Shown here piece by piece: positions 17,808 to 26,609 of a stretch of DNA of 56,486 nucleotides. A program made the position numbers and the translations under genes. Every line of letters begins with the position of its first letter. Position 1 is the first letter of the stretch. A model generated the notes under the pieces. The model was not told the DNA's origin and did not search any database. It worked only from the letters and a program-made list of their open reading frames with translations. The stretch is from positions 1 through 56,486 of the forward strand of contig CAVJTH010000016.1 in assembly GCA_963652365.1 (NCBI GenBank), in the 5' to 3' direction. Source of the DNA: Hallerella sp963652365. Its GTDB lineage: Bacteria; Fibrobacterota; Fibrobacteria; Fibrobacterales; Fibrobacteraceae.

Positions 17808-20060
17808 ATGGTCCAGTATGAAGGCTGGGATGGCTTTGAAGGCCGGATCTGGAAAGAAGAAATCAACGTTCGCGATTTCATCCAGAAAAACTACAAACCC
17901 TATGACGGCGACGAATCGTTCCTTTCGGGTGCGACCGATGCGACAAGAAAGCTTTGGGGCGAACTCCAGAAGCTCCAGCACGAGGAACGCCGCAAAGGCG
18001 GAGTCCTCGACATGGACACGGAAATCGTCTCGTCCATCACGTCGCATGCTCCGGGCTACATCTCCGAATCGATGAAGGAACTGGAACAGGTCGTCGGGTT
18101 GCAGACGGACAAGCCTCTCAAGCGCGCCTTCATGCCGTTCGGCGGAATCCGCATGGCGGAAGAAGCCTGTTCGACTTATGGCTATACGCCGTCCCCGAAG
18201 CTTCACGAAATCTTTACGAAGTATCACAAGACGCACAATGACGGTGTCTTCGATGTCTATACTCCCGAGATGAAGCTTGCGCGGCACAGCCACATCGTCA
18301 CGGGACTTCCCGATACATACGGTCGCGGGCGCATCGTGGGCGACTATCGGCGCGTGGCGCTTTACGGCATCGATTTTCTGATCGCGAAGAAGCTGGAAGA
18401 CAAGGCGAATTGCGGCGACGGCACGATGACGGACGACGTGATCCGCTTGCGCGAAGAAATCTCGATGCAGGTCAAGGCTCTCAAGGAGCTGAAGACGATG
18501 GCAGCTTCTTATGGATTCGACATTTCCCTGCCGGCGAAAACGGCGAAGGAAGCGGTCCAGTGGCTCTACTTCGGCTATCTCGGAGCGGTCAAGACGCAGA
18601 ACGGCGCGGCGATGAGCGTCGGGCGCATTTCCACGTTCCTCGACATCTACCTGTCGCGCGATCTGGAAAAGGGCTTGATCACGGAACCGGAAGCGCAGGA
18701 GCTGATCGATCACCTGGTGATGAAGTTCCGCATGGTGAAGTTCGCACGGATTCCCTCCTACAACCAGCTGTTCTCCGGCGATCCGGTGTGGGCGACTCTC
18801 GAAGTCGGCGGCACGGGCGTCGATGGGCGTTCCATGGTGACGAAGAGCGATTACCGCTTTCTGCACACGCTCGAAAACATGGGACCTTCGCCGGAGCCGA
18901 ACCTGACCGTGCTCTATACGAACCGTCTCCCGGAAAACTTCAAGAAGTATGCGGCGAAAATCTCGATTACGACGAGTTCCGTCCAATACGAAAACGACGA
19001 TGTCATGAAGCCGGAATGGGGCGACGACTACTCGATCTGCTGCTGTGTCTCCGCAACCCAGACGGGCAAGGAAATGCAGTTCTTCGGTGCCCGGGCGAAT
19101 CTTGCCAAGTGCCTTCTCTACGCTATCAACGGAGGCGTTGACGAAAAGAGCATGGAACAGGTCGGGCCGGCGATGCAGCCGATTGCCTCGGAATATCTGG
19201 ACTTTGACGAGGTGATGAAGAAGTACGACGCGATGATGGAATGGCTTGCGGGACTTTACGTGAACACGCTGAACGCGATCCAGTACATGCACGACAAGTA
19301 TTACTACGAAGCCGAGGAAATGGCGCTGATCGATACCGATGTCCGTCGCACGTTCGCTACGGGAATCGCGGGATTTTCGCACGTTATCGATTCCCTGTCG
19401 GCGATCAAGTACGCAAAGGTCAAGACGGTCCGCAACGAAAAGGGAATCGTCGTCGATTATGTCGTCGAAGGCGACTTCCCGAAATACGGCAACGACGATG
19501 ACCGCGCAGACGAAATCGGAGTAAAGATCTTGAAGTCGTTTGTCGATAAGGTGCGCAAGCATCACACCTACCGGAATTCCGAAGCGACGACTTCCATCTT
19601 GACGATCACGTCGAACGTCGTCTATGGAAAGGCGACTGGCGCGATGCCCGACGGACGCAAGGCCGGCGAACCGCTTTCTCCGGGTGCGAATCCGAGCTAC
19701 GGCGCGGAACAGAACGGGCTTCTCGCTTCGCTCAATTCCGTTTCGAAAATCCCATATCACTGGGCGCTTGACGGCATCAGCAACACGCAGACGATCAACC
19801 CCGAGGCTCTCGGCCACAGCGAAGAGGAACGGAAGAACAACCTGGTCCAGGTGATGGACGGCTATTTCGAACAGGGCGCGCATCATCTGAACGTGAATGT
19901 CTTCGGTCGCGAAAAGCTGATCGACGCGATGGAACATCCCGAAAAGGAAGAATACCAGAACTTCACGATTCGGGTCTCCGGCTATGCGGTGAAGTTCATC
20001 GACCTCACGCGCGAGCAGCAGATGGACGTGATCTCCCGGACGTGTCACGACAGAATGTAA
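17808..20060 (+). CDS. pflB: Pyruvate formate-lyase (formate C-acetyltransferase)
   Basis: Glycyl-radical enzyme that cleaves pyruvate with CoA to acetyl-CoA and formate under anaerobic conditions. 750 residues, close to the 759 of E. coli. The radical site is Gly725 in RVSGYAVKF near the C-terminus. The catalytic cysteine pair lies in SICCCVSATQTG (Cys411-413; the last two align with E. coli Cys418-419). The start ATG follows a strong AAAGGAG site. The stop overlaps the activase start (TAATG), as expected for a pflBA operon. The enzyme signals fermentative, oxygen-free growth. Confidence 0.97.
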   Translation: MVQYEGWDGFEGRIWKEEINVRDFIQKNYKPYDGDESFLSGATDATRKLWGELQKLQHEERRKGGVLDMDTEIVSSITSHAPGYISESMKELEQVVGLQTDKPLKRAFMPFGGIRMAEEACSTYGYTPSPKLHEIFTKYHKTHNDGVFDVYTPEMKLARHSHIVTGLPDTYGRGRIVGDYRRVALYGIDFLIAKKLEDKANCGDGTMTDDVIRLREEISMQVKALKELKTMAASYGFDISLPAKTAKEAVQWLYFGYLGAVKTQNGAAMSVGRISTFLDIYLSRDLEKGLITEPEAQELIDHLVMKFRMVKFARIPSYNQLFSGDPVWATLEVGGTGVDGRSMVTKSDYRFLHTLENMGPSPEPNLTVLYTNRLPENFKKYAAKISITTSSVQYENDDVMKPEWGDDYSICCCVSATQTGKEMQFFGARANLAKCLLYAINGGVDEKSMEQVGPAMQPIASEYLDFDEVMKKYDAMMEWLAGLYVNTLNAIQYMHDKYYYEAEEMALIDTDVRRTFATGIAGFSHVIDSLSAIKYAKVKTVRNEKGIVVDYVVEGDFPKYGNDDDRADEIGVKILKSFVDKVRKHHTYRNSEATTSILTITSNVVYGKATGAMPDGRKAGEPLSPGANPSYGAEQNGLLASLNSVSKIPYHWALDGISNTQTINPEALGHSEEERKNNLVQVMDGYFEQGAHHLNVNVFGREKLIDAMEHPEKEEYQNFTIRVSGYAVKFIDLTREQQMDVISRTCHDRM

Positions 20061-20809
20061 TGACCCAGGGACTTGTTCACAAAATCGAGACGTTCGGTCT
20101 TGTGGATGGGCCCGGTGTCCGCTGTGTCGTCTTTCTGTCGGGATGCCGGATGCGTTGTCGCTACTGCCACAATCCGGAAACCTGGAAAGCTTCGGGCGGC
20201 GAAAGATATGCGCCCGAGGCTCTCTTTGCAAAAGTCTATCGCTACAGGTCTTACTGGAAAGACAACGGCGGCGTGACGGTCAGCGGCGGGGAACCGCTTC
20301 TGCAGCTGGATTTTCTCACGGAGTTCCTTTCCCTGTGCAAGGACCGTTCGGTGCATACGGCGCTTGACACGAGCGGAAATCCGTTCGAAAATTCCAGGGA
20401 GTATCTGGCAAGGTTCGACAGGCTGCTTTCGGTAACGGATCTGGTTCTTTTGGACCTGAAAATGCTGGATCCTGCGGGGCACAGGGCCTTGACCGGGCAG
20501 GACAACGCGAACATCCTGGAAATGGCGCGCTATCTTTCCGACAAAAGAATTCCGATGTGGATTCGGCGCGTGCTGGTCCCGGGGCTTACCGACGGCGAAG
20601 AGGACCTTCGCGAAACGTATCGGTTCGTTTCATCGCTTCGGACGGTCCGTCGGGTGGAAGTCTTGCCCTACCACGCCTTTGCGATTCCCAAGTGGAAGGA
20701 ACTCGGGGTCCCCTATACCCTCGAAAACGCCGTCGCTCCGACGAAGGAGGAGATCAGGCGCGCGGAAGATCTCTTGCACGTCGAAGAATTTTCAAGACCG
20801 CAAGCGTGA
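20060..20809 (+). CDS. pflA: Pyruvate formate-lyase activating enzyme
   Basis: Radical-SAM enzyme that installs the glycyl radical on PflB. 249 residues with the 4Fe-4S motif CRMRCRYC (CxxxCxxC) followed by HNPETW, a SGGEPLLQ motif for SAM binding, DTSGN, and VLVPGLTD. ATG at 20060 overlaps the pflB stop by one base; an upstream GTG at 20042 inside pflB is less likely. Its last 56 nt overlap, tail to tail, the end of the DUF4405-like gene on the other strand. Confidence 0.95.
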   Translation: MTQGLVHKIETFGLVDGPGVRCVVFLSGCRMRCRYCHNPETWKASGGERYAPEALFAKVYRYRSYWKDNGGVTVSGGEPLLQLDFLTEFLSLCKDRSVHTALDTSGNPFENSREYLARFDRLLSVTDLVLLDLKMLDPAGHRALTGQDNANILEMARYLSDKRIPMWIRRVLVPGLTDGEEDLRETYRFVSSLRTVRRVEVLPYHAFAIPKWKELGVPYTLENAVAPTKEEIRRAEDLLHVEEFSRPQA

Positions 20810-21410
20810 CGGTCGCGATCAGGACGAAAATGGAAAGATAGTCGAACAGGAAGAGCGGGATGCCGCGTTCCAGGTCGAAGAAGAAAAACTTTTGCGTGTA
20901 GAAAAGGTACTTGAAGAATCCGCGTACAATGAAGGCGTAGATGCCGTAGAGCGAAACGAGGACAACCGCAGCCTGGACGATTCTTTTTGCCGCGGGACTT
21001 TTCTTGAATGGGGAAATTCGGCGGAAGAACATTGCCGCGTGAAGGGAAAGGTGGACGGCGATCAGGGCGAAGTACCAGTGGCTCCCGACGAGATGCGCCG
21101 TCCGGGAAAAGGCGAGTCCAACATGGACGTCGAGGATTTTCGGCGAAAGAATGACGCCGCTTGTGACGAGAAGCCCGCCGGAAACGAGAATCCCCAGATT
21201 GACGATGAGCGTCGCGATGCGAAGTCCGCTGTACTTTCCGCGAAAGAGATTCCTGTAAAAATGTCGGTTGAAAACGTTGTGGCAGAGCCACAGGAGAAAG
21301 AGCGCTCCGCCAATCCACTTGTGCGTTGCCGGATTTTCGAAAAGCGTAACGCCTCCCATCAGGACGATGGAAAACGCAAGCATCGAAAAGTCTATCAGCC
21401 GTCGGGGCAT
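20754..21410 (-). CDS. DUF4405-like multi-helix membrane protein
   Basis: 218 residues with about six predicted transmembrane helices (for example LIDFSMLAFSIVLMGGVTLF, IATLIVNLGILVSGGLLV, YFALIAVHLSLHAAMFF, LFLFDYLSIFVLIATVTLAVL). Several histidines sit in or beside helices (HKW, CHNVFNRH, HVG, AHLVGSHW, VHLSLHAAMF). This spacing recalls DUF4405 and cytochrome b-type heme ligands. The start ATG follows the flavodoxin stop directly (TAGATG), so the two are co-translated. Suggested role: membrane electron carrier that works with the exported flavodoxin; this is inference. Confidence 0.7.
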   Translation of the reverse strand: MPRRLIDFSMLAFSIVLMGGVTLFENPATHKWIGGALFLLWLCHNVFNRHFYRNLFRGKYSGLRIATLIVNLGILVSGGLLVTSGVILSPKILDVHVGLAFSRTAHLVGSHWYFALIAVHLSLHAAMFFRRISPFKKSPAAKRIVQAAVVLVSLYGIYAFIVRGFFKYLFYTQKFFFFDLERGIPLFLFDYLSIFVLIATVTLAVLKILRRARDLPRA

Positions 21411-21947
21411 CTAGCGGAAAGCCTTTTGCAGAAACTCTCGAAGTTCCGATTCGCTCGCGTTTCCCGAAAAGCGCTTGCCGTTTCGGATGTCCGCCTTGGG
21501 CGACGTCACTTTCTTCAGGTCGTCCGCCGTGCGTCCGAGCCCGCTTCCGCCGGACGTGCAGATAAGGACTATCTTCTTGCCGTCGAAGTTGGCGCTTTCC
21601 ATGAAGGTGTAGATGATCTTGGGCGCGTTGTACCACCAGATCGGAAAGGCGACGACGATGGAATCGTATCGGGCGATGTCCGCCTTGCCCCGGATCGCGG
21701 GTCGCGCAGCGGGATTGTCGCATTCGATCGTGGAACGGCTCTTCCTGTCGTTCCAGTCGAGATCCGCGTCCGTGTATTTCTGTGCGGGAACGATTTCGAA
21801 AAGATCCGCATCCATTGCCTTGGCGGCGGTCTTGGCGAGTCTTTCCGTTGTTCCGGTTGCGGAAAAGTAGGCGACGAGCGGTTTTGCTTCTGCGGTCATG
21901 GCGAAGCCTCCGAGAAAAAGAATCCATGGCAGCTTGTTCATGCCCAT
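21411..21947 (-). CDS. Exported flavodoxin-like protein
   Basis: 178 residues. A hydrophobic N-terminus (MNKLPWILFLGGFAMTAEA) looks like a cleavable signal peptide, placing the protein outside the cytoplasm. The mature part is a flavodoxin fold: phosphate-binding loop YFSATGTTERLA, YDSIVVAFPIWWYNAP, and CTSGGSGLGRTADDL. This is the Flavodoxin_4 type, which binds FMN and shuttles electrons. Export is unusual for flavodoxins, although related exported members exist. Start could be the first or third codon (MGM). Pairs with the DUF4405-like membrane protein. Confidence 0.82.
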   Translation of the reverse strand: MGMNKLPWILFLGGFAMTAEAKPLVAYFSATGTTERLAKTAAKAMDADLFEIVPAQKYTDADLDWNDRKSRSTIECDNPAARPAIRGKADIARYDSIVVAFPIWWYNAPKIIYTFMESANFDGKKIVLICTSGGSGLGRTADDLKKVTSPKADIRNGKRFSGNASESELREFLQKAFR

Positions 21948-21997
21948 AATTTACCACTTGGAGCAAGCTCTAGGGCAAGCGCCCGCAATGTGACTTT

Positions 21998-23296
21998 TTA
22001 GTTACGCCCGTTGGCGGTGACCGAGACGCAGCCGTCGGCAAAGTGCAGGGAAAGTTCGTCTCCCGCATGAATCCCTGCCGCGCTTGCGATGGTCTTTCCG
22101 TTGAACGTCGCGTAGGAATAGCCGCGGGAAAGGATCCGTTTCGGGTCGTTTGCCCGGACATTCGCCTCGACAAGCTCGAATCGCGCTTTTTCCAGGGCGA
22201 TGATTTTTTGCGCGCCGAGTCGCAGGCCTTCGATGTTCCGGTCCAGCCTGCTTTCTTCTTGCCGAAACAGGCGATCCGAGTCGTGAACCAGGCGATGCGC
22301 ATAGGCGTGCAGCTTCTGCCCTTCGGCGGCGATCCGCTTGCCGAAGACGACGGACAGCCTGGATTCCGCCTGGAGCAGCCTTTCCTTTGCGGACGAGATC
22401 GACAGTCGCGTTCCGCTTGCAATCCTTTGGACGATTTCCGCAAGGGTCCGCCTGGCGCTTTCTGCCTGGGCGATAAGGAACTTGGCGCAGTCGGTCGGCG
22501 TGATGCACGACGCGTAGGCGACCTTATCGACGAGGCTTTCGTCTATCTGGTGACCGATTCCCGTGAGAACGGGATAGGGAAAGTTCGCTATCTTGCGGCA
22601 AAGGGATTCGCTGTCGAAATAGTTCAGGTCCGTCTTGGCGCCGCCTCCGCGAACGATGCAGACCGCGTCGAGGTCATCCCTCTTTTCGAGCGCGGACAGC
22701 GCGTCGAGAACGGTCGATTCGGTTTCGTTGCCCTGCATCTTGGCGAATGCCGTGACGACTTCGAAGGGAAATCCCGAAGCGGCGAGAGTCGTCGTGAAGT
22801 CCTTGTAGGCCGCGGTCCTTTCTCCCGTGACGAGCCCGACCTTGAGCGGGAGTCTCGCGAAGGGAAGGCGCTTGTTCTTTTCGAGAAGACCTTCCTTTTC
22901 GAGCCGCTGCAGAATGGCTTTTCGCGTCTTGGCGAGTTCGCCGACGGTAAAGTTCGGGTCGATGTTCGTGACGTGGCACTGGAACTTTCCGCTGCCGACA
23001 TAGAAGTCCGCTTCGACCAGGAGGTTTACCTTGATCTGTTCCTTGATGGCAAACGGAACGGGCAGGTTCGCGAGCCGGGCCTGCATCTGGGCAAACTCTC
23101 CGGCGAACAGGTAGAGGTCGAGTTTCGCTACCGGTTTCACGTCGCCTTCCGCAAACTCGGCGATGGCGAGATAGACCATGCGCCCGCGTTCCGTAATCTG
23201 CGTGATGACGCCGTTCACCCAGACGGGCGGAATCTGTGTCGTGATCAGTTTCTTGACCGCGGACAGGTACTTGCTGACGGGAAAGGTCTTCTCCAT
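21998..23296 (-). CDS. xseA: Exodeoxyribonuclease VII large subunit
   Basis: Single-strand-specific exonuclease subunit involved in DNA repair. 432 residues: N-terminal OB fold (VSKYLSAVKKLI, VWVNGVITQ), a catalytic domain with GLVTGERTAAYKDF and IVRGGGAKTDLNYFDSE, PVLTGIGHQIDESLVDKVA, then a long helical region and a short C-terminal domain ending in RGYSYATFNGKTI. ATG at 23296 begins MEKTFPVS; an upstream TTG would add three residues. The small subunit gene xseB is not beside it. Upstream lies a leaderless-type promoter. Confidence 0.94.
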   Translation of the reverse strand: MEKTFPVSKYLSAVKKLITTQIPPVWVNGVITQITERGRMVYLAIAEFAEGDVKPVAKLDLYLFAGEFAQMQARLANLPVPFAIKEQIKVNLLVEADFYVGSGKFQCHVTNIDPNFTVGELAKTRKAILQRLEKEGLLEKNKRLPFARLPLKVGLVTGERTAAYKDFTTTLAASGFPFEVVTAFAKMQGNETESTVLDALSALEKRDDLDAVCIVRGGGAKTDLNYFDSESLCRKIANFPYPVLTGIGHQIDESLVDKVAYASCITPTDCAKFLIAQAESARRTLAEIVQRIASGTRLSISSAKERLLQAESRLSVVFGKRIAAEGQKLHAYAHRLVHDSDRLFRQEESRLDRNIEGLRLGAQKIIALEKARFELVEANVRANDPKRILSRGYSYATFNGKTIASAAGIHAGDELSLHFADGCVSVTANGRN

Positions 23297-23301
23297 GGAG
23301 C

Positions 23302-23309
23302 ACAATATG
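23302..23309 (-). promoter_or_regulatory. Promoter -7 element of xseA (leaderless type)
   Basis: CATATTGT on the minus strand ends 5 nt before the ATG at 23296. No purine-rich ribosome-binding site is present. Confidence 0.4.
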
Positions 23310-23350
23310 TATTTTTTGTCGAAACCTGTCTAAAGAAAAGAGGATTTGGA

Positions 23351-23548
23351 ATGGCAAAAATCGTTTCGGCGATGGAAGCGCGCAAGGGATTTGGCGACTT
23401 GCTGAACCAGGTCTCGCTAAAAGGCGAAGAGATAGTCATCGAGAGGGCGGGAAAGCAGCTCGCGAGACTTTCTCCCGTCGAAAGCCTCGGACAGCAAAGG
23501 CTGGATTTTCGCGATATTTCAAAACTTCCCGGTGATATTTGGGAATAG
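23351..23548 (+). CDS. Phd/YefM-type antitoxin, apparently without a toxin
   Basis: 65-residue protein starting MAKIVSAMEARKGFGDLLNQ, followed by EEIVIERAGKQLARLSPV and a short acidic tail. This is the N-terminal DNA-binding fold of Phd/YefM antitoxins, which normally neutralise a Doc, YoeB or PIN toxin and repress their own operon. The start is ATG with a weak GGATTTGGA leader; a longer reading frame in the same phase runs back through xseA and is rejected. No toxin gene follows; the next gene is a large exported protein 49 nt downstream. It may be an orphan regulator. Confidence 0.75.
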   Translation: MAKIVSAMEARKGFGDLLNQVSLKGEEIVIERAGKQLARLSPVESLGQQRLDFRDISKLPGDIWE

Positions 23549-23597
23549 TTGCAAAAAGCGTATAAATTGCTATTTTATGGAGAAAGAGGAGGTTTCT

Positions 23598-26237
23598 ATG
23601 AAATCGATTGCCTTTGGGATTTCTTTCTTGGCCTGCCTGGGAACGCTCTGGGCAAATACGGACACGGTCTGGACCACGGCCGGCGATGGAAACAAGGCCC
23701 CGGCGTACTGGCATAGCTACAACTACGGAACAGGCGCTTCGGTCGATACGGCGACGATCGATGGCTACCGCACCGCGAACTTTACGGTAAAGACTTCGGG
23801 GGCGAGCGGTGCAGGCTACGGCTACGGCTGGAAGCAGAACGCGAACTATGACGATGTCGCGGTCAACCTTTCCGCCTACAAGGGCGCCTGCCTCACTTAC
23901 AAGGCGACGGCTCCGGTGCGGATGGATTTCAAGCAATCGACGATCAGCGATAACAACTACTACGGAACGCTCCTCGATTCTTCCTCGAATTTCAAAACGG
24001 TCTTTGTCGCCTTTGCGAACCTGGACCAGGACTGGAAGTCGACGACTCCCGCCTGGAATGCGTCCTTGCAGCTGGGAGTCCAGTTCAGTTACAAGAACAC
24101 GATTGCGAAAACCTACGGGGAAACGAACTCGTTTTCGCTTGCCACGCTCATCATGGGCGATTCCTGCGTGACATATCCGCCGGAGCTTCTGGAGCCGTAT
24201 CGGTCGAAAAATGCCGACGGGAAACTCGATACGATCGAACTTGCGGAATCGGACACGCTCTCGCTCGAACTTTCGAAGATCTTTCTTGACAAGGACGGCG
24301 ACGCTCTGAAAATCTCCGCAAAGCTCGCCAATCTTGTCGCGGAAACGCTTTCCCTCTTGAACGACAAGACCGAGTTCGGGCTTTCCGACACGCTACGCCT
24401 TGTGCCGAAGGCAAACCTGAACGGCCAAGCCCTGGTGACGCTTGTCGCAAGCGATGCGAAAAATTCCGTGACCTATCGGTTGATCGTCAATACGAAAGAT
24501 ACGGAAAATCCACCGGTTGCCGTCGATGATTCCTATTCGGTGGACGAGGACAATACGCTTGTCGTTTCCGTCAAGAGCAGCGTTCTCCTGAACGATTACG
24601 ATATCGACGGAAACGCGTTTGAAATCAGCTCCCATACGGAACCGTCACACGGAACGCTTTCCTTCGACAAGACCAACGGCTCTTTCACGTATATTCCCGA
24701 CGAGGACTACTGCGGCCTGGATTCCTGGACATACACGCTCATCGACAAGACGGAACTCGTCGGCGAACCGGGAACCGTTTCGATAAATGTCCGATGCGTC
24801 AACGATCCGCCGGCGGTAACGGTCAGGGATTTGTCGCTGTTTCAATCGCTCGCCTATGACGAAGATTTCGAAGAGGCGTACCTCCAGATTCCGATGGACA
24901 ATCTCCAGTTTTTCGATGTCGATGGCGACATCCTGACGACAGGCGTTACGACGGATGGAAACATTCTGGCTTCGCTGGACGTGCTGGGAAGCTCCTACCT
25001 GGTCACGTTCAATTCCGTGGAAGATTTCTTTGGCACGGCAAACGTGACGCTCTTTGCGACAGACGGAAAGGATTCGGTGAAAGTCGCGTTCCCGGTGGAA
25101 ATCCGTGCGGTAAAGGATGCGCCCAAGGCGCGCCGCGACGCCTATACGGCTTACGAGGATAGCGTTCTTTCCGTTTCCGCGGAAAAGGGCGTTCTGGCAA
25201 ACGACGTCAATCCGGATGATCCGACGGTTGCGCTCCGGGCGATTCTCGAAACGGACGCCTTGCATGGACAGGTCTCGCTAGAAGAAGACGGCTCGTTCAC
25301 CTACACGCCCGACGCGGATTTCTTTGGCGCGGATTCGTTTGCCTATCATGTCGTCAATGAAGACGGCGACATGTCGGACGTGGCCTTTGCCGTGCTCGAT
25401 GTCCTGGACATGAACGATCCGCCGTATGTCGTGGCGAACACCGCCGCGTTTGATACGCTGGTCCGAAACGAGGACTTTACGTCGATTATCCGGTTCAAGT
25501 CCGCCGAGGTCAACGCCTGGTTTGCGGATCCCGATGGCGACAAGCTCTACATCGGCGCGGCAAGCGACGACGACAAGCTTTCCGTTTCGCTTTCGACGTC
25601 CGGGGATCTGCTCCTCAAGTCGGTTCGCAATGCCTTTGGAGATGCCTACGTGACCGTTACGGCGTCAGACAGCGTTTCGGGTTCGGCGAGTTTCAAGATC
25701 CATGTCTATCTCGTGCCGATAAACGACAAGCCTGTCGCGGGATTCGACACGGTGATCGTGATGGAACGTTCCGGTATCAGCGTTTCCGTGGATCTCGATA
25801 CGGTCTTCTCCGATCCGGACGGCGATTCGCTTTCCTATGAAATCACGTCTGCGGACAAGAACTTCGGCGCGACCGTTTCGGGCTCCGTCTTGACGATGGA
25901 ATCTGTTGATACGACGGAACTCGCCGACGGTTTCTACCGCTTCCGCATTCGCGCAACCGACGGGGACGGCCTCTATGCAGATGGAATCATCACCCTGGAT
26001 GTCGGTGGCGTATCGAAGATAGCTCCGGGCATTGTCCAGAAGATTTCGTCCTGGAAGACGGCGATTCTCGCCTCCCGCGGAACGGCGAAGCTCTACGGAT
26101 TGAACGGACGCTTGCTTTGGACCGGGAACCTTCCCCTTTCCGAATCCGAAGTCCGGAATGCGGTTTCCCGCACCGGCGAAAAAACGATTCTCCGCGTGAA
26201 TCGCGCAAGCTGGATGCTTTCGCCGGAAAGACTCTAG
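23598..26237 (+). CDS. Large secreted cadherin/Ig-like repeat protein with T9SS-like C-terminus
   Basis: 879 residues. A signal peptide (about 1-20, ending LWA) is followed by a beta-rich, aromatic-rich domain (about 21-200) that resembles a carbohydrate-binding module. Next come tandem Ig/cadherin-like repeats of the kind PVAVDDSYSVDEDNTL to SFTYIPDEDYCGLDSWTYTL (about 315-410) and a second clear copy at about 510-605; weaker repeats lie between and after them. The last about 75 residues (KLYGLNGRLLWTG) resemble type IX secretion C-terminal sorting domains. Very strong AGGAGG site before ATG 23598. Likely a cell-surface adhesin or polysaccharide-binding protein; no enzyme motif is seen. Confidence 0.78.
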   Translation: MKSIAFGISFLACLGTLWANTDTVWTTAGDGNKAPAYWHSYNYGTGASVDTATIDGYRTANFTVKTSGASGAGYGYGWKQNANYDDVAVNLSAYKGACLTYKATAPVRMDFKQSTISDNNYYGTLLDSSSNFKTVFVAFANLDQDWKSTTPAWNASLQLGVQFSYKNTIAKTYGETNSFSLATLIMGDSCVTYPPELLEPYRSKNADGKLDTIELAESDTLSLELSKIFLDKDGDALKISAKLANLVAETLSLLNDKTEFGLSDTLRLVPKANLNGQALVTLVASDAKNSVTYRLIVNTKDTENPPVAVDDSYSVDEDNTLVVSVKSSVLLNDYDIDGNAFEISSHTEPSHGTLSFDKTNGSFTYIPDEDYCGLDSWTYTLIDKTELVGEPGTVSINVRCVNDPPAVTVRDLSLFQSLAYDEDFEEAYLQIPMDNLQFFDVDGDILTTGVTTDGNILASLDVLGSSYLVTFNSVEDFFGTANVTLFATDGKDSVKVAFPVEIRAVKDAPKARRDAYTAYEDSVLSVSAEKGVLANDVNPDDPTVALRAILETDALHGQVSLEEDGSFTYTPDADFFGADSFAYHVVNEDGDMSDVAFAVLDVLDMNDPPYVVANTAAFDTLVRNEDFTSIIRFKSAEVNAWFADPDGDKLYIGAASDDDKLSVSLSTSGDLLLKSVRNAFGDAYVTVTASDSVSGSASFKIHVYLVPINDKPVAGFDTVIVMERSGISVSVDLDTVFSDPDGDSLSYEITSADKNFGATVSGSVLTMESVDTTELADGFYRFRIRATDGDGLYADGIITLDVGGVSKIAPGIVQKISSWKTAILASRGTAKLYGLNGRLLWTGNLPLSESEVRNAVSRTGEKTILRVNRASWMLSPERL

Positions 26238-26609
26238 TTCTCGAAACAAGACCTTTCGCTCGTCTTCCTGCTTGGTTTTCCCTTGCGAAGGCGAGCGTTT
26301 CTGTCCACACTCGAAACATCGATTCTCTCGGCGATTCTTTTAAGGCGCAGCGAAAAAAAACTTGCGATCGAAAAATCTATCTTCGCGAAAGAAAATCGTG
26401 TTCTGAAGGAATTGGGGGATGTGCCACGGTGAAAAAGCTTGTAGAATGGACAGGGAATGGCTTTGCTTGACGATGAAAATTCGCTTCGTCTTGACTCCGA
26501 CATCGTCGATTCTCGCAAGTTTCGAAGCTTGGTGGCGAAAGGCTTGAAAATCGAGTGGAGCCATTGATGAAATTTTCTATTTTTCCCCAAAAATAAAGGA
26601 TTTGATACG
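26238..26609. other. 372-nt intergenic region upstream of pheT
   Basis: No gene of usual size is supported. On the plus strand it holds two promoter-like AT-rich elements: AAAAATCTATCTTCG at 26370-26384 and GAAATTTTCTATTTTTC at 26568-26584. The second serves pheT. The first is about 230 nt upstream of the pheT start and could begin a long leader or a small RNA. No T-box, tRNA or known riboswitch fold is recognised, and there is no pheS. Confidence 0.5.

Noticed and set aside
20042..20060. GTG 20042 as the pflA start
   Set aside because: The ATG at 20060 fits the TAATG coupling with pflB and the usual PflA length.
23351..23597. Complete type II toxin-antitoxin pair
   Set aside because: Only the antitoxin-like gene is found; no toxin-sized frame with a recognisable fold follows or precedes it.
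26238..26609. T-box or other known riboswitch before pheT
   Set aside because: No T-box sequence, specifier loop or terminator/antiterminator pair is visible.
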